From NCBI GenBank assembly GCA_039029195.1, contig JBCCGR010000034.1, forward strand, positions 1 through 48,341: a stretch of 48,341 nucleotides of DNA, written 5' to 3'. The position numbers were made by a program, and so were the translations under genes. Shown one piece after another: positions 8,622-17,782 of the stretch. This stretch comes from JBCCGR01 sp039029195 (lineage in GTDB: Bacteria; Pseudomonadota; Alphaproteobacteria; Rhizobiales; Rhizobiaceae). The number at the start of each line of letters is the position of its first letter. Positions within the stretch are counted from its first letter, which is position 1. The notes beneath the pieces are model-generated. The model ran no database searches. It saw only the letters and a program-made list of their open reading frames with translations, and had not been told where the DNA came from.

Positions 8622-9665
8622 CTATTTCGCACAATCGGGAATGGTGTAGCCAGCTTCTTCCCAAGCCGCCACTGCACCGGGATGATATTTCACCGGATTG
8701 TTGCCACACATGTCAGTGAAAGCCAGGTCCGTTTCACCGTGCCAAGTCCCGGCCATGAACGGCGCCTTGGCATGGTAAATAGGTTTGATGTTTTCGATGA
8801 ATGCAGCTGTCAGCGCCTTGGCAAGGTCGAAATCCATATTGACGTTGACGATGTCAGCTCCCACGGTCCCTGGTCCACGAAATTTGTCATCCTTTGAAAC
8901 GATGGTAACCCCATCGCCATAACCCATGTCTGCGATCGCCATGGTTACCGGTACGGTTCCAGGCAGTTTTCCGACGTTCTGGAAAGCATCTCCCTCATAG
9001 ACTTCCTTTGGAACCGAGAAAATTGTCATGTCGCCGGATGCCAATGCAGCGGTAATGCGAGGATCAGGAAAAGACATTGGCAACACCATCGCGTCGGCAG
9101 AACCGTCCTGTATGGTCTTTACGGCCTGTCCCCAGTTCACCTGAATGCCATTGTACCCGGTTCCTTCTTCCAATCCGGTGTTTACCTTTATGAGCAATCT
9201 GGCGTTGGTTAACGCAGCACCCCGTGGAGGGCCATTGTAAATGGTTTTTCCTTCAAGGCCATTCCAGCCGCTGATGTTGGCGCTGTCATAGGCAAACAAA
9301 CCCTGAACAGAGATGCGATAGGTGTACAAAGCGGCGATGTTTTTTGCGAGCTCCGCACCTTTGTCGCCTCCCAGTTTTGCGTAGGGACCGACGCCACGTG
9401 ACAGCAAAAATGGCAATATGAAAGGCGCTGCAGCAATGTCGGATTTTCCTTCAGCGACGTTTTGGACAGAGTTTGTGAGCGTTTGACCAGAGGAAACCTG
9501 AATATCAGCAACCCCGGCCTTCGCTGCTGCTTCAGCAAGCGATATTATCGATATGCCAGGTGTTGTGTTGGGTGCAGCGGTCTCGGCAGTCAAAATGCTT
9601 TGAGCTTGCGCTGAGAAACCCAGGCTCAATGCAGTAGCAAAGCCCAAAATTAACCTTTTTGACAT
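8622..9665 (-). CDS. TAXI-family TRAP solute-binding protein
   Basis: A 347-residue periplasmic protein with an N-terminal signal peptide (MSKRLILGFATALSLGFSAQA, cut near 21-22). The mature part has the TAXI pattern TLTNSVQNVAEGKSDIA and a GKTIYNGPPRGAALTN segment. It delivers a ligand, typically an organic acid or aromatic carboxylate, to the fused permease encoded directly downstream. GGGAGG lies seven bases before ATG 9665, a strong ribosome site. It is a paralogue of 32817-33863, sharing SVQNVAEGK/SLQNVAEGK, SRG.GPYAKLG and NGPPRGAALTN. It is divergent from the GST gene, whose longest reading frame would begin at 9666. Confidence 0.93.
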   Translation of the reverse strand: MSKRLILGFATALSLGFSAQAQSILTAETAAPNTTPGISIISLAEAAAKAGVADIQVSSGQTLTNSVQNVAEGKSDIAAAPFILPFLLSRGVGPYAKLGGDKGAELAKNIAALYTYRISVQGLFAYDSANISGWNGLEGKTIYNGPPRGAALTNARLLIKVNTGLEEGTGYNGIQVNWGQAVKTIQDGSADAMVLPMSFPDPRITAALASGDMTIFSVPKEVYEGDAFQNVGKLPGTVPVTMAIADMGYGDGVTIVSKDDKFRGPGTVGADIVNVNMDFDLAKALTAAFIENIKPIYHAKAPFMAGTWHGETDLAFTDMCGNNPVKYHPGAVAAWEEAGYTIPDCAK

Positions 9666-9791
9666 GTGAAATCCTCCCTAGATGTTGTTTTCTTTGGCGA
9701 TAAGGTTTGCGTACCCTGTCTTTTCGTACAAGCTGTTTTGACAATAGCCTGGAAGGTCGACGACAAATATCTGGATCGACTGACCAAAAAA

Positions 9792-10481
9792 GTGAGACTC
9801 CAATTGCTAAGTCTGAAACTATACGTTGCTCCCGGAACCTGCGCTCGGGTGCCAACCATAGCACTTGAAGAAATCGGCGTGCCGTTTGAAACAGAACTGG
9901 TGCGTACTGCTGCCAACCAGCAGAACTCACTGGAGTTTTTGAAACTAAACCCGAAGGGCAAAGTTCCCACACTGCTGATTGACGATAAACCTCTGACTGA
10001 GAATGTTGCTATTCTCAGTTGGTTAAACAACCAGTTTCCAGAAGCTGGTTTATTGCCGAAGACGACTGACCCTATCGAACTGGCAAAACAGACTGCGGAT
10101 CTATCGTTTTTCTCAGCCACGGTTCACCCCACGGTGACTCGAATCGCCATGCCCGTGAAATTTATTGCAGACAGCGAATTGTCCTTTGAGCTTGTCCGTC
10201 CGAAGGGCACAGAAGCGATGCTTCCGATAATGAAGATGATCAACGATCGACTTGAGGATGGTCCCTGGTGGTACGGCGATCAATGGTCGGTTGTTGATGG
10301 CTACCTGTTCTGGGTATGGTGGCGCATCACCGGCGTTGGTTTTTCTGACGCAGCCTTTCCAAACATCAAGCGCCATCTTGAACTCAGTAACCAGCGACCG
10401 GCTGTACAACGTGCAATGGCGCGTGAGGCGGAATATATCGAAGTTCTCAAATCGGAGGGGAACTTCAGGGCGCCCCGATAA
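9792..10481 (+). CDS. Glutathione S-transferase
   Basis: About 229 residues: an N-terminal thioredoxin-fold half (SLKLYVAPGTCARVPTIALEE; LNPKGKVPTLLIDD; LTENVAILSWLNNQFP) and a helical C-terminal half (WWYGDQWSVVDGYLFWVWWR). It would attach or remove glutathione on a substrate. The start is uncertain. ATG 9666 would overlap the TAXI gene leader and has no ribosome site; GTG 9792 and TTG 9804 both fit the domain start. A TTGACA at 9738-9743 may belong to its promoter, but a matching -10 box is not clear. It lies between the TAXI operon and a sulfatase, the same gene neighbours as the second module. Confidence 0.85.
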   Translation: MRLQLLSLKLYVAPGTCARVPTIALEEIGVPFETELVRTAANQQNSLEFLKLNPKGKVPTLLIDDKPLTENVAILSWLNNQFPEAGLLPKTTDPIELAKQTADLSFFSATVHPTVTRIAMPVKFIADSELSFELVRPKGTEAMLPIMKMINDRLEDGPWWYGDQWSVVDGYLFWVWWRITGVGFSDAAFPNIKRHLELSNQRPAVQRAMAREAEYIEVLKSEGNFRAPR

Positions 10482-10513
10482 AGAGTCTTCCATGATTGCG
10501 TTTGCTATCATCT

Positions 10514-12130
10514 TCATCTTTCCGCGTGCACCGGCATTGAAAGCCCATCTTCTTCAAGTTCAGCCCGGTCCTTGTAGCCGATGATGATGCCCGGAGGTTC
10601 ACGCGCATCGGTCATCGCTTCAACCATCTCGGCAGTTTTGGTTATCCTTGAATGGTGCTGTCTGGTCCATTGGAAATGAAGCTCACGCAGCCGTTCAACT
10701 TCTTTGTGGTGTTCCGCATAGCCTGCAAAATTGATCAATTCGTCCGGATCGCGTTGCAGATCGTACAACAAAGGGTCGAACCCCTCAGCGTGAACGTATT
10801 TCCATCGGCCATCAAAGATCATCGTTAGACGGGCGTCTTTCTGATCCACCCCGATTGCGCGTCTGGCGTCCCGAGTTGCATAGTCATACTCTGACACCGC
10901 ATATTGCCGCCAATCGGTTTCCTGATTGTGCAGGAGGGGTTCAAGTGAGCGACCCTCGACGAGGTGGGGTTTCGGTTTTGCCCCGAAGAAATCCATGAAA
11001 GTCGGGGTCAGATCGATGCCTTCGACCAAGCAATCCAGCGATTTTCCGCGGGTCGAATCTGCCTTTGCTCGTGGGTCATAGACTATCAGTGGTATACGCG
11101 CTGAACAGTCATAAAACAGATCCTTTTCGCCCAACCAGTGATCACCCAGATTGTCTCCGTGGTCAGAGCAAAACACGATCATTGTGTTGTCCAAGTATCC
11201 GCCATCTTCCAAAAACCGGAATAACCGACCCAGCTCGTCGTCCAGCTGCTTGATCAATCCCATATAAGCAGGTCCAACAAGATTCCGGACTTCGTCTCGC
11301 GAAAAGCTCTGGCATACGCGCATATCGACCCAGGCTTTCATGACCGGGTGTTCCGTGTCACGTTCTGCGTTAGATCGAATGACAGGCGGGAGGTCAGATG
11401 ACGAATACATGTTATGGTAAGGCGCCGGTGCCAGATACGGCCAGTGTGGTTTGATATAACTGAGATGGCACAACCAGGGTTTGTTTTCCTGAGACTGAAT
11501 AAACTCTATGCCACGTGTGGTCAGCCAGGCAGTTTCTGAATGTTCAGCGGGCACACGGGCAGGATATTGAGAGTTTTCCAATAACCAGCCACTCAACAGC
11601 TTGCCGCCTGGTCCCTCCGCTGAATTAGCCCATTCTTCCCAAGGGTTCTTGCCATCAAATCCTCGCTCGCGGAGATACCGGTCGTAATCCTCCGAATGTC
11701 GACCGGGATAGTCATCATGGTTTGTTCCATCATCACGAACAATTTCATGGAAACCACACTGTGCAACCAGTGCACCAATGGTGCTGTCGGGTTCTATTCC
11801 CAACCGGTTCATGCCCTCCCGATCCGGGATCATGTGGGTCTTGCCAACCAAATAGCTGTCAATGCCGATCTCGCGAAGATGATCCCCAAGCGTAGGTTCA
11901 CCAACTCTCAGCGGAAATCCATTCCAAGTGGCACCGTGGCTACGAACATAACGCCCGGTATAGAAACTCATCCGGCTGGGTCCGCAGACTGGAGACTGAA
12001 CGTAGGCTTTGTTGAACCGCACTCCCTTGGATGCCAGCCAGTCAAGATTTGTCGTCTCGATATGGCGCGCTCCGTAGCAACTGAGGTAATCCCATCTCAG
12101 TTGGTCCGCCATGATCCAAAGCACGTTCAT
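10514..12130 (-). CDS. Sulfatase-like hydrolase (S1/phosphonate monoester hydrolase type)
   Basis: A 538-residue alkaline-phosphatase-superfamily enzyme with QSPVCGPSRMSFYTGRY. Cys49 in C-G-P-S-R is the expected formylglycine site. Metal ligands are Asp9 (with Gln10) in MADQLRWD and the SDHGDNLGDH motif. The DQ pair is common in phosphonate monoester hydrolases and choline-sulfatase-like enzymes, so the substrate could be a sulfate ester or a phospho- or phosphonate ester (family inference). It has no signal peptide. It is the last gene of the minus-strand run that starts at 20697, 34 bases after the BKACE gene, with no clear ribosome site of its own. It is strongly similar to 33933-35567 (YVQSPVCGPSRMSFYTGRYV; LVGKTHMI.DREGM.RLGI). 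Confidence 0.92.
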   Translation of the reverse strand: MNVLWIMADQLRWDYLSCYGARHIETTNLDWLASKGVRFNKAYVQSPVCGPSRMSFYTGRYVRSHGATWNGFPLRVGEPTLGDHLREIGIDSYLVGKTHMIPDREGMNRLGIEPDSTIGALVAQCGFHEIVRDDGTNHDDYPGRHSEDYDRYLRERGFDGKNPWEEWANSAEGPGGKLLSGWLLENSQYPARVPAEHSETAWLTTRGIEFIQSQENKPWLCHLSYIKPHWPYLAPAPYHNMYSSSDLPPVIRSNAERDTEHPVMKAWVDMRVCQSFSRDEVRNLVGPAYMGLIKQLDDELGRLFRFLEDGGYLDNTMIVFCSDHGDNLGDHWLGEKDLFYDCSARIPLIVYDPRAKADSTRGKSLDCLVEGIDLTPTFMDFFGAKPKPHLVEGRSLEPLLHNQETDWRQYAVSEYDYATRDARRAIGVDQKDARLTMIFDGRWKYVHAEGFDPLLYDLQRDPDELINFAGYAEHHKEVERLRELHFQWTRQHHSRITKTAEMVEAMTDAREPPGIIIGYKDRAELEEDGLSMPVHAER

Positions 12131-12164
12131 CGACTAAAACCCAATCTCGCAAACAGATATCATT

Positions 12165-13097
12165 CTAAAACGCCACCTTGTCTCCGCCCTTCAGATCGAG
12201 CAGTTCGCGTGCCTCGTCCGGTGAAGCAATTTCGCCACCGAGTTCTTCAATCACCCTCCGGACCTTGCGCACTTGCTCCGCGTTGCTTTCGGCGAGTTGG
12301 CCGCGCGATATAAACAGGCTGTCCTCAAGTCCAACCCGAACATTGCCGCCCATCTGACTCGCTGCGCTCGCGAGCGGGATCTGAGCTGCGCCAGCGGCCA
12401 ATACAGACCACCGGTAGTCATCACCAAACAGTTTGTCTGCGGTTTTCTTCATAAAGACCAGATTTTCAATATCCGCCCCGATACCGCCCAGGATACCCAT
12501 CACAAACTGTAGAAAAATAGGCGCTTTAAAAAGACCCGTATCCGTGCAGAATTTCAAATTGTACAGATGTCCGACGTCGTAACATTCATGTTCAAACTTG
12601 ATGTCATGCGGCGCTAGCGTGTTCGCTGCTTCCGCAATATCACGGAACGTATTTCGAAAAATGTTTCCGTCGGAGTTGGCCACATAGTCTTTTTCCCAGT
12701 CGAACTTCCAGTCATCAAACCTTTTGGCTAGAGGATGGAACGAAAAGTTCATCGAACCCATATTCATTGAGCACATTTCAGCGCTAAACGTCGCTGCCGG
12801 TTTAATGCGATCTTGGATCGATAGCGTCAGCGAACCACCTGTAGATATGTTTACGACGGCATTTGTTGACTGTTTGATCCGAGAAAGAAATGGTGAGAAA
12901 TCATCCGGGTTAACAGACGGGGAACCGTCTTCCGGATTGCGTGCATGAAGGTGAAGTATGGAAGCGCCAGCCTCGGCAGCATCAATCGCCTGCACCGCAA
13001 TGTCATCATAGGTATAGGGTAATGCATCTGACATTGTCGGGGTATGGATTGCGCCAGTGACGGCGCACGTAATGACCGTTTTATTGTTCTTGGCCAT
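12165..13097 (-). CDS. BKACE-family beta-keto acid cleavage enzyme (DUF849)
   Basis: A 310-residue TIM-barrel enzyme of the beta-keto acid cleavage family. The zinc site is visible as HLHAR (His49, His51) and GLEDS (Glu258). The family condenses a beta-keto acid with acetyl-CoA to give acetoacetate and a new CoA thioester; the founding member acts on 3-keto-5-aminohexanoate, others on dehydrocarnitine and similar substrates. Here the partner may be the NAD-dependent 3-hydroxyacid/3-hydroxyacyl dehydrogenase at 17783-18709 in the same operon, which could make the 3-keto substrate. It starts two bases after the LivM stop, which implies translational coupling. Confidence 0.92.
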   Translation of the reverse strand: MAKNNKTVITCAVTGAIHTPTMSDALPYTYDDIAVQAIDAAEAGASILHLHARNPEDGSPSVNPDDFSPFLSRIKQSTNAVVNISTGGSLTLSIQDRIKPAATFSAEMCSMNMGSMNFSFHPLAKRFDDWKFDWEKDYVANSDGNIFRNTFRDIAEAANTLAPHDIKFEHECYDVGHLYNLKFCTDTGLFKAPIFLQFVMGILGGIGADIENLVFMKKTADKLFGDDYRWSVLAAGAAQIPLASAASQMGGNVRVGLEDSLFISRGQLAESNAEQVRKVRRVIEELGGEIASPDEARELLDLKGGDKVAF

Positions 13098-13099
13098 AG

Positions 13100-14128
13100 T
13101 TAGCTTCCTTCAAAATGCGTTGATCGTCGGACGCGATAGTTGACCGGAAACAGTTGAAGATCGAACCGATCTTTGATCAGTCCCCAAATCCCTTTTGGGG
13201 CCTTTAACATGATGACGATGGCAATAAATCCGAGCACCAATAGATAAATGGTACCCAGATCTGCCAGCGTTTCGCGCAATACAAAGAACAACAACGTTCC
13301 TATTATTGGTCCTTCGATCGTCCCGATGCCTCCGATTACAACTATAAAGATAACGAATGCAGTCCAGTCGTTCACAGAGAAAGCTGCGTCGGGGGAAATA
13401 CGCAATTTCTGTAAAAATATCAGGGCGCCGATTATTGCCGTTAGCGCGGAAACGACTACGTACACAAAAAACTTGGTGCGCCAAATATCGATACCAAGTG
13501 ATGATGCAGCGAGTTCATTGTCACGTATCGCAGTCAGAGCCAGGCCTCGTTTTGATCTTAAGAAGACGTAGATAAATGTCACAACTGCGATTGCAGAGCC
13601 CAAAGCCAGCCAATAGCTTAGCGCTTCACGTCCCGACCGGTTTGCTGCAATCGACTTGACGATGGCAACCGGAAGTGAGGAGCCCGATCCTCCCCCTAGC
13701 GCAGAGACCTGGGCAAATACGAGCCTGAATACTTCAGCGACAACCCAGGTGCCGATCGCAAAGTATGCGCCGCGCAGTCTGAAAATCAGTGCGGCGACGG
13801 GTATCGATATTGCCGCCGCAAGCAATCCGGCGATCGCAATCGCCAACAGGGGATGGAGGCCGCCAAAAATCGTCAGCGCAAACAATATGTAGCCGCCGAA
13901 ACCGACATAAGCCTGCTGGCCGACTGATACGAGGCCGGCATAGCCAGCCATCAAGTTCCAAAGGCTGGCCAGCGACAGATAAAGCAGCAGTTCACCGATC
14001 AGACGCAAGTCCCCACGGCCAGCCCACAATGGAGCTGCGATAAGAATGAGTACAATTATTGCGCCCAGAATTGCTGCTGCTTTTGACGCGTTTGTTGAAC
14101 GGATGATTTGCCAATTGTGGTTTGTCAT
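13100..14128 (-). CDS. Branched-chain-type ABC transporter permease (LivM-like)
   Basis: A 342-residue inner-membrane permease with about 8-10 hydrophobic segments. The characteristic LSLASLWNLMAGYAGLVSVGQQAYVG occurs near residues 50-75, and IFLRSKRGLA-like and IGGIGTIEGPIIG motifs follow. The ATG at 14126-14128 overlaps the LivH stop as ATGA and has GGTGG just before it, so the much longer frame extending to 14278 is not the real start. It pairs with LivH to form the transmembrane channel of the importer 13100-17739. The substrate is unlikely to be a plain amino acid given the enzyme neighbours. Confidence 0.93.
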   Translation of the reverse strand: MTNHNWQIIRSTNASKAAAILGAIIVLILIAAPLWAGRGDLRLIGELLLYLSLASLWNLMAGYAGLVSVGQQAYVGFGGYILFALTIFGGLHPLLAIAIAGLLAAAISIPVAALIFRLRGAYFAIGTWVVAEVFRLVFAQVSALGGGSGSSLPVAIVKSIAANRSGREALSYWLALGSAIAVVTFIYVFLRSKRGLALTAIRDNELAASSLGIDIWRTKFFVYVVVSALTAIIGALIFLQKLRISPDAAFSVNDWTAFVIFIVVIGGIGTIEGPIIGTLLFFVLRETLADLGTIYLLVLGFIAIVIMLKAPKGIWGLIKDRFDLQLFPVNYRVRRSTHFEGS

Positions 14129-14988
14129 CCGTCCACCTTTGGAAACAAGCCGTTTGGTCGAAAAGCAAGGATGGTGAGAAAAACAAGGTGCCCGGCAAGC
14201 AATTGCCATCCCGGATTGATCTTCGCTCCGACCGTTTGGGCAACTCCAAGAATGACTCCTCCGGCAAGGGTTCCCCAAAGGTTGCCGAGGCCGCCAATGA
14301 TCACCGCCTCGAAACCAAATATCAGCCTGCCGCCACCAATCGAGGGGTCGAAACTCGTTCTTATGCCAAGAAACACTCCCGCAATCGCTGTTACTGCCAG
14401 CGACAAGGCCATCGCCAGTCCAAAGATATGCCGCTTGTTGAGGCCCATGAGTTGCGCAATATCCTGGTTGTCAGAGACCGCTCGGAAGGCCCTCCCAAGT
14501 GCAGTTCTGTAGAATATCCACTGCAAACCCGCGATGACAACGATTGCGACTGCGAATGTCAAAAGTGGAAGTACTCCTAGGGACAATCCGGCGATATCAA
14601 TACTGGCCGTTTCCAACCCACCAGCATTCATCTTTTGAGGATCGGCTGAATAGGTCTCCAGCAGCGCATTTTGAATGATGACGGAAAGTCCAAAGGTCAC
14701 CAGCAATGGCGGGAGGATATCCTCGCCGAGCGTCTGATTGAGAACGCCTCGCTGCAATGTATAACCAATGGCTGCCATTATTGGCACCACCAGCATCAAT
14801 GCCGCCAATGGATGCAGTCCGAGTACGATAGTAGTGGTCAGACCGAGATAGGCCGCCAGCACGATCAGATCGCCATGGGCGATGTTGACGAGCCGCATGA
14901 CCCCAAAAATGAGAGACAAGCCAGCAGCAAAAAGCGCATACAGTCCGCCCAGCAATATGCCCTGAACAATGGAGTTGACCCAATCCAT
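14125..14988 (-). CDS. Branched-chain-type ABC transporter permease (LivH-like)
   Basis: A 287-residue inner-membrane protein starting MDWVNSIVQGILLGGLYAL. It has the LivH hallmarks GLSLIFGVMRLVNIAHGDL near 25-45 and a GGLGNLWGTLAGGVILG loop near 250. It starts two bases after the LivF stop, and a GGAG lies about eleven bases upstream. It forms the permease heterodimer with the overlapping LivM gene. Confidence 0.94.
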   Translation of the reverse strand: MDWVNSIVQGILLGGLYALFAAGLSLIFGVMRLVNIAHGDLIVLAAYLGLTTTIVLGLHPLAALMLVVPIMAAIGYTLQRGVLNQTLGEDILPPLLVTFGLSVIIQNALLETYSADPQKMNAGGLETASIDIAGLSLGVLPLLTFAVAIVVIAGLQWIFYRTALGRAFRAVSDNQDIAQLMGLNKRHIFGLAMALSLAVTAIAGVFLGIRTSFDPSIGGGRLIFGFEAVIIGGLGNLWGTLAGGVILGVAQTVGAKINPGWQLLAGHLVFLTILAFRPNGLFPKVDG

Positions 14989-14990
14989 GC

Positions 14991-15698
14991 TTATGAGACT
15001 CCAAAATAAGCATGGCTGATCTGCTCAGGGGATACTGAACCGGTTCTGCCCTCAAGAGACACTCGCCCTTCTTGCAGACAGTAAACCCGATCTGACACGC
15101 TCAGCGCTTTGGTGATGTCTTGTTCGACGATAATTGCGCTCAACCGTTCGCCAACGATTTCCGGTAGAGCGTCGTAAATAGATTTGATGATAACGGGAGC
15201 TAAACCTAGACTGATCTCATCGAAAAGGATCAGCTCAGGATTGCTCATCAGCGCTCGGCCAATCGCGACCATTTGTTGCTGTCCGCCTGACAGTGAGGTC
15301 GATGCCTGTGCACGTCGTTCTCTCAATATCGGAAAAAGATCATAGATGGTTTGCAACGACCAGGGGCCCGAACGTCCCATCTGTCCACCCAGCAACAGAT
15401 TTTCTTCTACGGACAGTGACGGAAACAACTGCCGACCCTCAGGTACCAGCGCAACACCCAATTTGGCTACCAGGTCCGGGCGCGTTGCGCCTATTGATTT
15501 CGATTTGAATTCAATCTGATGGGCTTGATTATCAATGAGACCAGCGATCGACCGCAACAAAGTGGACTTTCCGGCACCGTTGGCACCGATTATGGCGGTC
15601 GTCTCGCCTTGCGAGATCGAAATACTCACCTTGTAGAGCGCTTGAAAATCACCGTAAAATGCATCGAGTCCATCAAGCTTCAAAATTGGATCAGGCAT
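14991..15698 (-). CDS. ABC transporter ATP-binding protein (LivF-like)
   Basis: A 235-residue ATPase with Walker A GANGAGKST, signature LSGGQQQM, Walker B ELILFDEIS and the switch histidine region replaced by IVEQD, as usual in LivF. A TTG at 15713 would give a five-residue extension, but ATG 15698 gives an 8-base overlap with the LivG stop and the normal family N-terminus (MPDPILKLDG). It provides one of the two nucleotide-binding subunits of the importer. Confidence 0.93.
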   Translation of the reverse strand: MPDPILKLDGLDAFYGDFQALYKVSISISQGETTAIIGANGAGKSTLLRSIAGLIDNQAHQIEFKSKSIGATRPDLVAKLGVALVPEGRQLFPSLSVEENLLLGGQMGRSGPWSLQTIYDLFPILRERRAQASTSLSGGQQQMVAIGRALMSNPELILFDEISLGLAPVIIKSIYDALPEIVGERLSAIIVEQDITKALSVSDRVYCLQEGRVSLEGRTGSVSPEQISHAYFGVS

Positions 15699-16419
15699 CG
15701 GCTTCGATCCCAAGATAAATTTCTTTTACCTGTGGGCTGTCCATAATCATCTTTGGATCTCCGTCGCCGATTTTCCGCCCGAAATCGATAACCATAAGTC
15801 GTTCTACAACGGCCAGCAGTGCATGAACGACATGTTCGATCCAGATGATGGATATCCCGGTTGATCGAACATCCTGAATTGTCTCAATCAGCAAAGTGCA
15901 TTCCGCCTCAGTGAGACCACCCGCGATTTCGTCGAGCAAAAGCAGTTTGGGCTTGGCACACAAAGCGCGCGTAAGTTCCAGCCGCTTGCGGTCCAGAAGC
16001 GTAAGCTTGCTAGCCAAGGTATTTGCCTTTTCCGCCAACCCGGTCTGTTCAACAACATTCAGGCAGTGTGCGTAAGCCTCTTCGCCTCTGAGGTCAGCCG
16101 CCTGGGTTGCGGCAACTAGTGCATTCTCAAACACTGACAGTCCTGAAAACGGCTGAGGAACCTGGAAACTTCTGGCAATTCCGGCGCGACACCGATTTGC
16201 GGCAGTTTCAGCAGAAATGTCACGTTTTCCAAATTCAATTTTGCCCGCATCTGCCTTCAGAGTGCCGGTAATCAGGTTAAACATGGAGGTTTTGCCAGCG
16301 CCGTTGGGCCCGATAACCCCCAAAGCCTCACCTGCACGCAACGTAAAGCTGAGGTCATCGGCAACGATCACGGCGCCAAATGACTTTCTGAGATTTGAGA
16401 CGTTGAGGATGGGATCCAT
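15691..16419 (-). CDS. ABC transporter ATP-binding protein (LivG-like)
   Basis: A 242-residue ATPase with Walker A GPNGAGKTSMFN, the LivG insert AGIARSFQVPQPFSGLSVFEN, and Walker B KLLLLDEIAGGLTEAE. A GTG at 16461 would place the start in front of a 10-bp hairpin (16433-16459), so ATG 16419 (MDPILNVSN) is preferred, although the ribosome site is weak. The usual LLxxLS signature region reads LTLLDRKRLELTRAL, normal for LivG. It is followed by LivF with an 8-base overlap. Confidence 0.92.
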   Translation of the reverse strand: MDPILNVSNLRKSFGAVIVADDLSFTLRAGEALGVIGPNGAGKTSMFNLITGTLKADAGKIEFGKRDISAETAANRCRAGIARSFQVPQPFSGLSVFENALVAATQAADLRGEEAYAHCLNVVEQTGLAEKANTLASKLTLLDRKRLELTRALCAKPKLLLLDEIAGGLTEAECTLLIETIQDVRSTGISIIWIEHVVHALLAVVERLMVIDFGRKIGDGDPKMIMDSPQVKEIYLGIEADA

Positions 16420-16432
16420 GTCAAACAGCGTC

Positions 16433-16459
16433 GAGGCGACGGAGTGGTTCCGTCGCCTC
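16433..16459 (-). terminator. 10-bp hairpin between ABC binding protein and LivG
   Basis: GAGGCGACGG (16433-16442) pairs perfectly with CCGTCGCCTC (16450-16459) around a 7-base loop. It lies nine bases after the binding-protein stop and 13 bases before the LivG ATG on the minus strand. No U-run follows. It therefore looks like a 3' stabilising stem-loop that raises binding-protein mRNA over the membrane components, rather than a full terminator. Confidence 0.65.
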
Positions 16460-16467
16460 ACTTGAAG

Positions 16468-17739
16468 CTAAAGCAGTTTCAATTCGCCGGTGACCGGAAT
16501 TTCCGGTGCGGTCTTGTTTGCGACAATCTTAAGGTCGAACACATCGCCTTCCTTCTGCCACTGACCGGCGACCAATGGTGTTTTGGTTACATTGTTGATT
16601 GGTCCATTTGCCCAGTTTACCGGACCGACAATCGTATTGAGATTGGTGGCAGCAATAGCGGACACGATTGCAGCCGGGTCTTCGAGATCAGCGGACCGCT
16701 TGATCACGTCTGCCGCCACCTCAAACAGAGCATGTTTGAATCCGATTGGCTGCGTCCAGGGCCGTCCGGAGGTGGCGACATAACCATCGGCCAGTTCCTT
16801 GGCTGACGCACCGGTCAACGAAGATTTGAATGGATGGTTGGGCGACCACCAAACCTCGGAAGTCAGCCCATTTCCACGATCTCCTAGCGACTCAATCACT
16901 GAGGGGAAAAGCAGCGCCTTGCCAATCGTGACGACCTTGGGATTGAATCCTTGTTGGGCCGATTGAGCCCAGAACGTCGCAAAATCAGGTGGGATCATGT
17001 TACCCGTGACGATTTCGCAACCCGCTTCCTTGAAGGCTGCAATCTGATTGGAAAAGTCATCCGACAATGGTTGGTATCTGCCCGGATCAAGCAAGTCATA
17101 GCCTGCTGCTGCAAGTGGCTTGGGAAGACCCAGTTCCTTGTCGCCCCAAGCATTGCCGTCGGCATCGTTGGGAAATAGTCCGGCAACTTTCTTGGTTACC
17201 CCACTCTTATCCCACATAGCGAGGAATGCGCCGATGACATCTTCAAGGCCCCAAAAGAAATGGTAGGTGTGCTGGAACCCGGTACCTGGCACACCATTTC
17301 GACCGAAGAAGTAAGGTTGCCAGGGGCAGTCGGTGGTTACACAAGGTACTTCATTTACTTCTGCCTGATCTGCCACCGGGTTTGTTGTGTCAGGTGTTGA
17401 GGCTGCAACGATGATATCCACCTCATCGCTGAGGATTAAATCTGCGGCTACTTCTGCTGCCCTGTTCGGATTGGACTGGCTGTCTTTTGAAATAATTTCA
17501 ACAGACCACGTCTTGCCGTTGTTTTCGATCCCGGCAGAATACATCTTCGATATTGCGTCGAGCACATAGGTGTCCGCCTCCGCGAACCCCGCCAACGGTC
17601 CGGTGCGTGGACTGACATGTCCTACTTTCAGGGTCGGGTTTGCCGCATATGCACGCGCTGAGCTCAATAGTGCGGGTGCCGCGAGTGCGGCTGCGCCTGT
17701 CGCGAGAAACTGTCTGCGAGATGTGAAATTGGGTTTCAT
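16468..17739 (-). CDS. ABC transporter substrate-binding protein (Tat-exported, LivK-like)
   Basis: A 423-residue type I periplasmic binding protein. The N-terminus has a twin-arginine signal (SRRQFLATGAAALAAPALLSS, cleavage near ARAYA-A). The mature protein begins NPTLKVGHVSPRTGPLAGFAE and has the family's VDIIVAASTPDTTNPVADQAE stretch. It should bind the imported solute and dock on LivHM. GGGAGG eight bases before ATG 17739 is a strong ribosome site. Tat export suggests folding or cofactor binding before export, common in alphaproteobacterial members. Upstream is the dehydrogenase gene, 43 bases away. Confidence 0.93.
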   Translation of the reverse strand: MKPNFTSRRQFLATGAAALAAPALLSSARAYAANPTLKVGHVSPRTGPLAGFAEADTYVLDAISKMYSAGIENNGKTWSVEIISKDSQSNPNRAAEVAADLILSDEVDIIVAASTPDTTNPVADQAEVNEVPCVTTDCPWQPYFFGRNGVPGTGFQHTYHFFWGLEDVIGAFLAMWDKSGVTKKVAGLFPNDADGNAWGDKELGLPKPLAAAGYDLLDPGRYQPLSDDFSNQIAAFKEAGCEIVTGNMIPPDFATFWAQSAQQGFNPKVVTIGKALLFPSVIESLGDRGNGLTSEVWWSPNHPFKSSLTGASAKELADGYVATSGRPWTQPIGFKHALFEVAADVIKRSADLEDPAAIVSAIAATNLNTIVGPVNWANGPINNVTKTPLVAGQWQKEGDVFDLKIVANKTAPEIPVTGELKLL

Positions 17740-17782
17740 TTTTTCCTCCCTTGTTCGCCCTGATTATCCCAGAGTGTATCTT

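Noticed and set aside
9666..9791. N-terminal extension of the GST from ATG 9666
   Set aside because: It has no ribosome site, would overlap the leader of the divergent TAXI gene, and precedes the normal GST N-terminus by over 40 unrelated residues.
14129..14278. Long N-terminus of LivM
   Set aside because: It lies inside livH, and a stop/start ATGA overlap with a ribosome site marks the true start at 14128.
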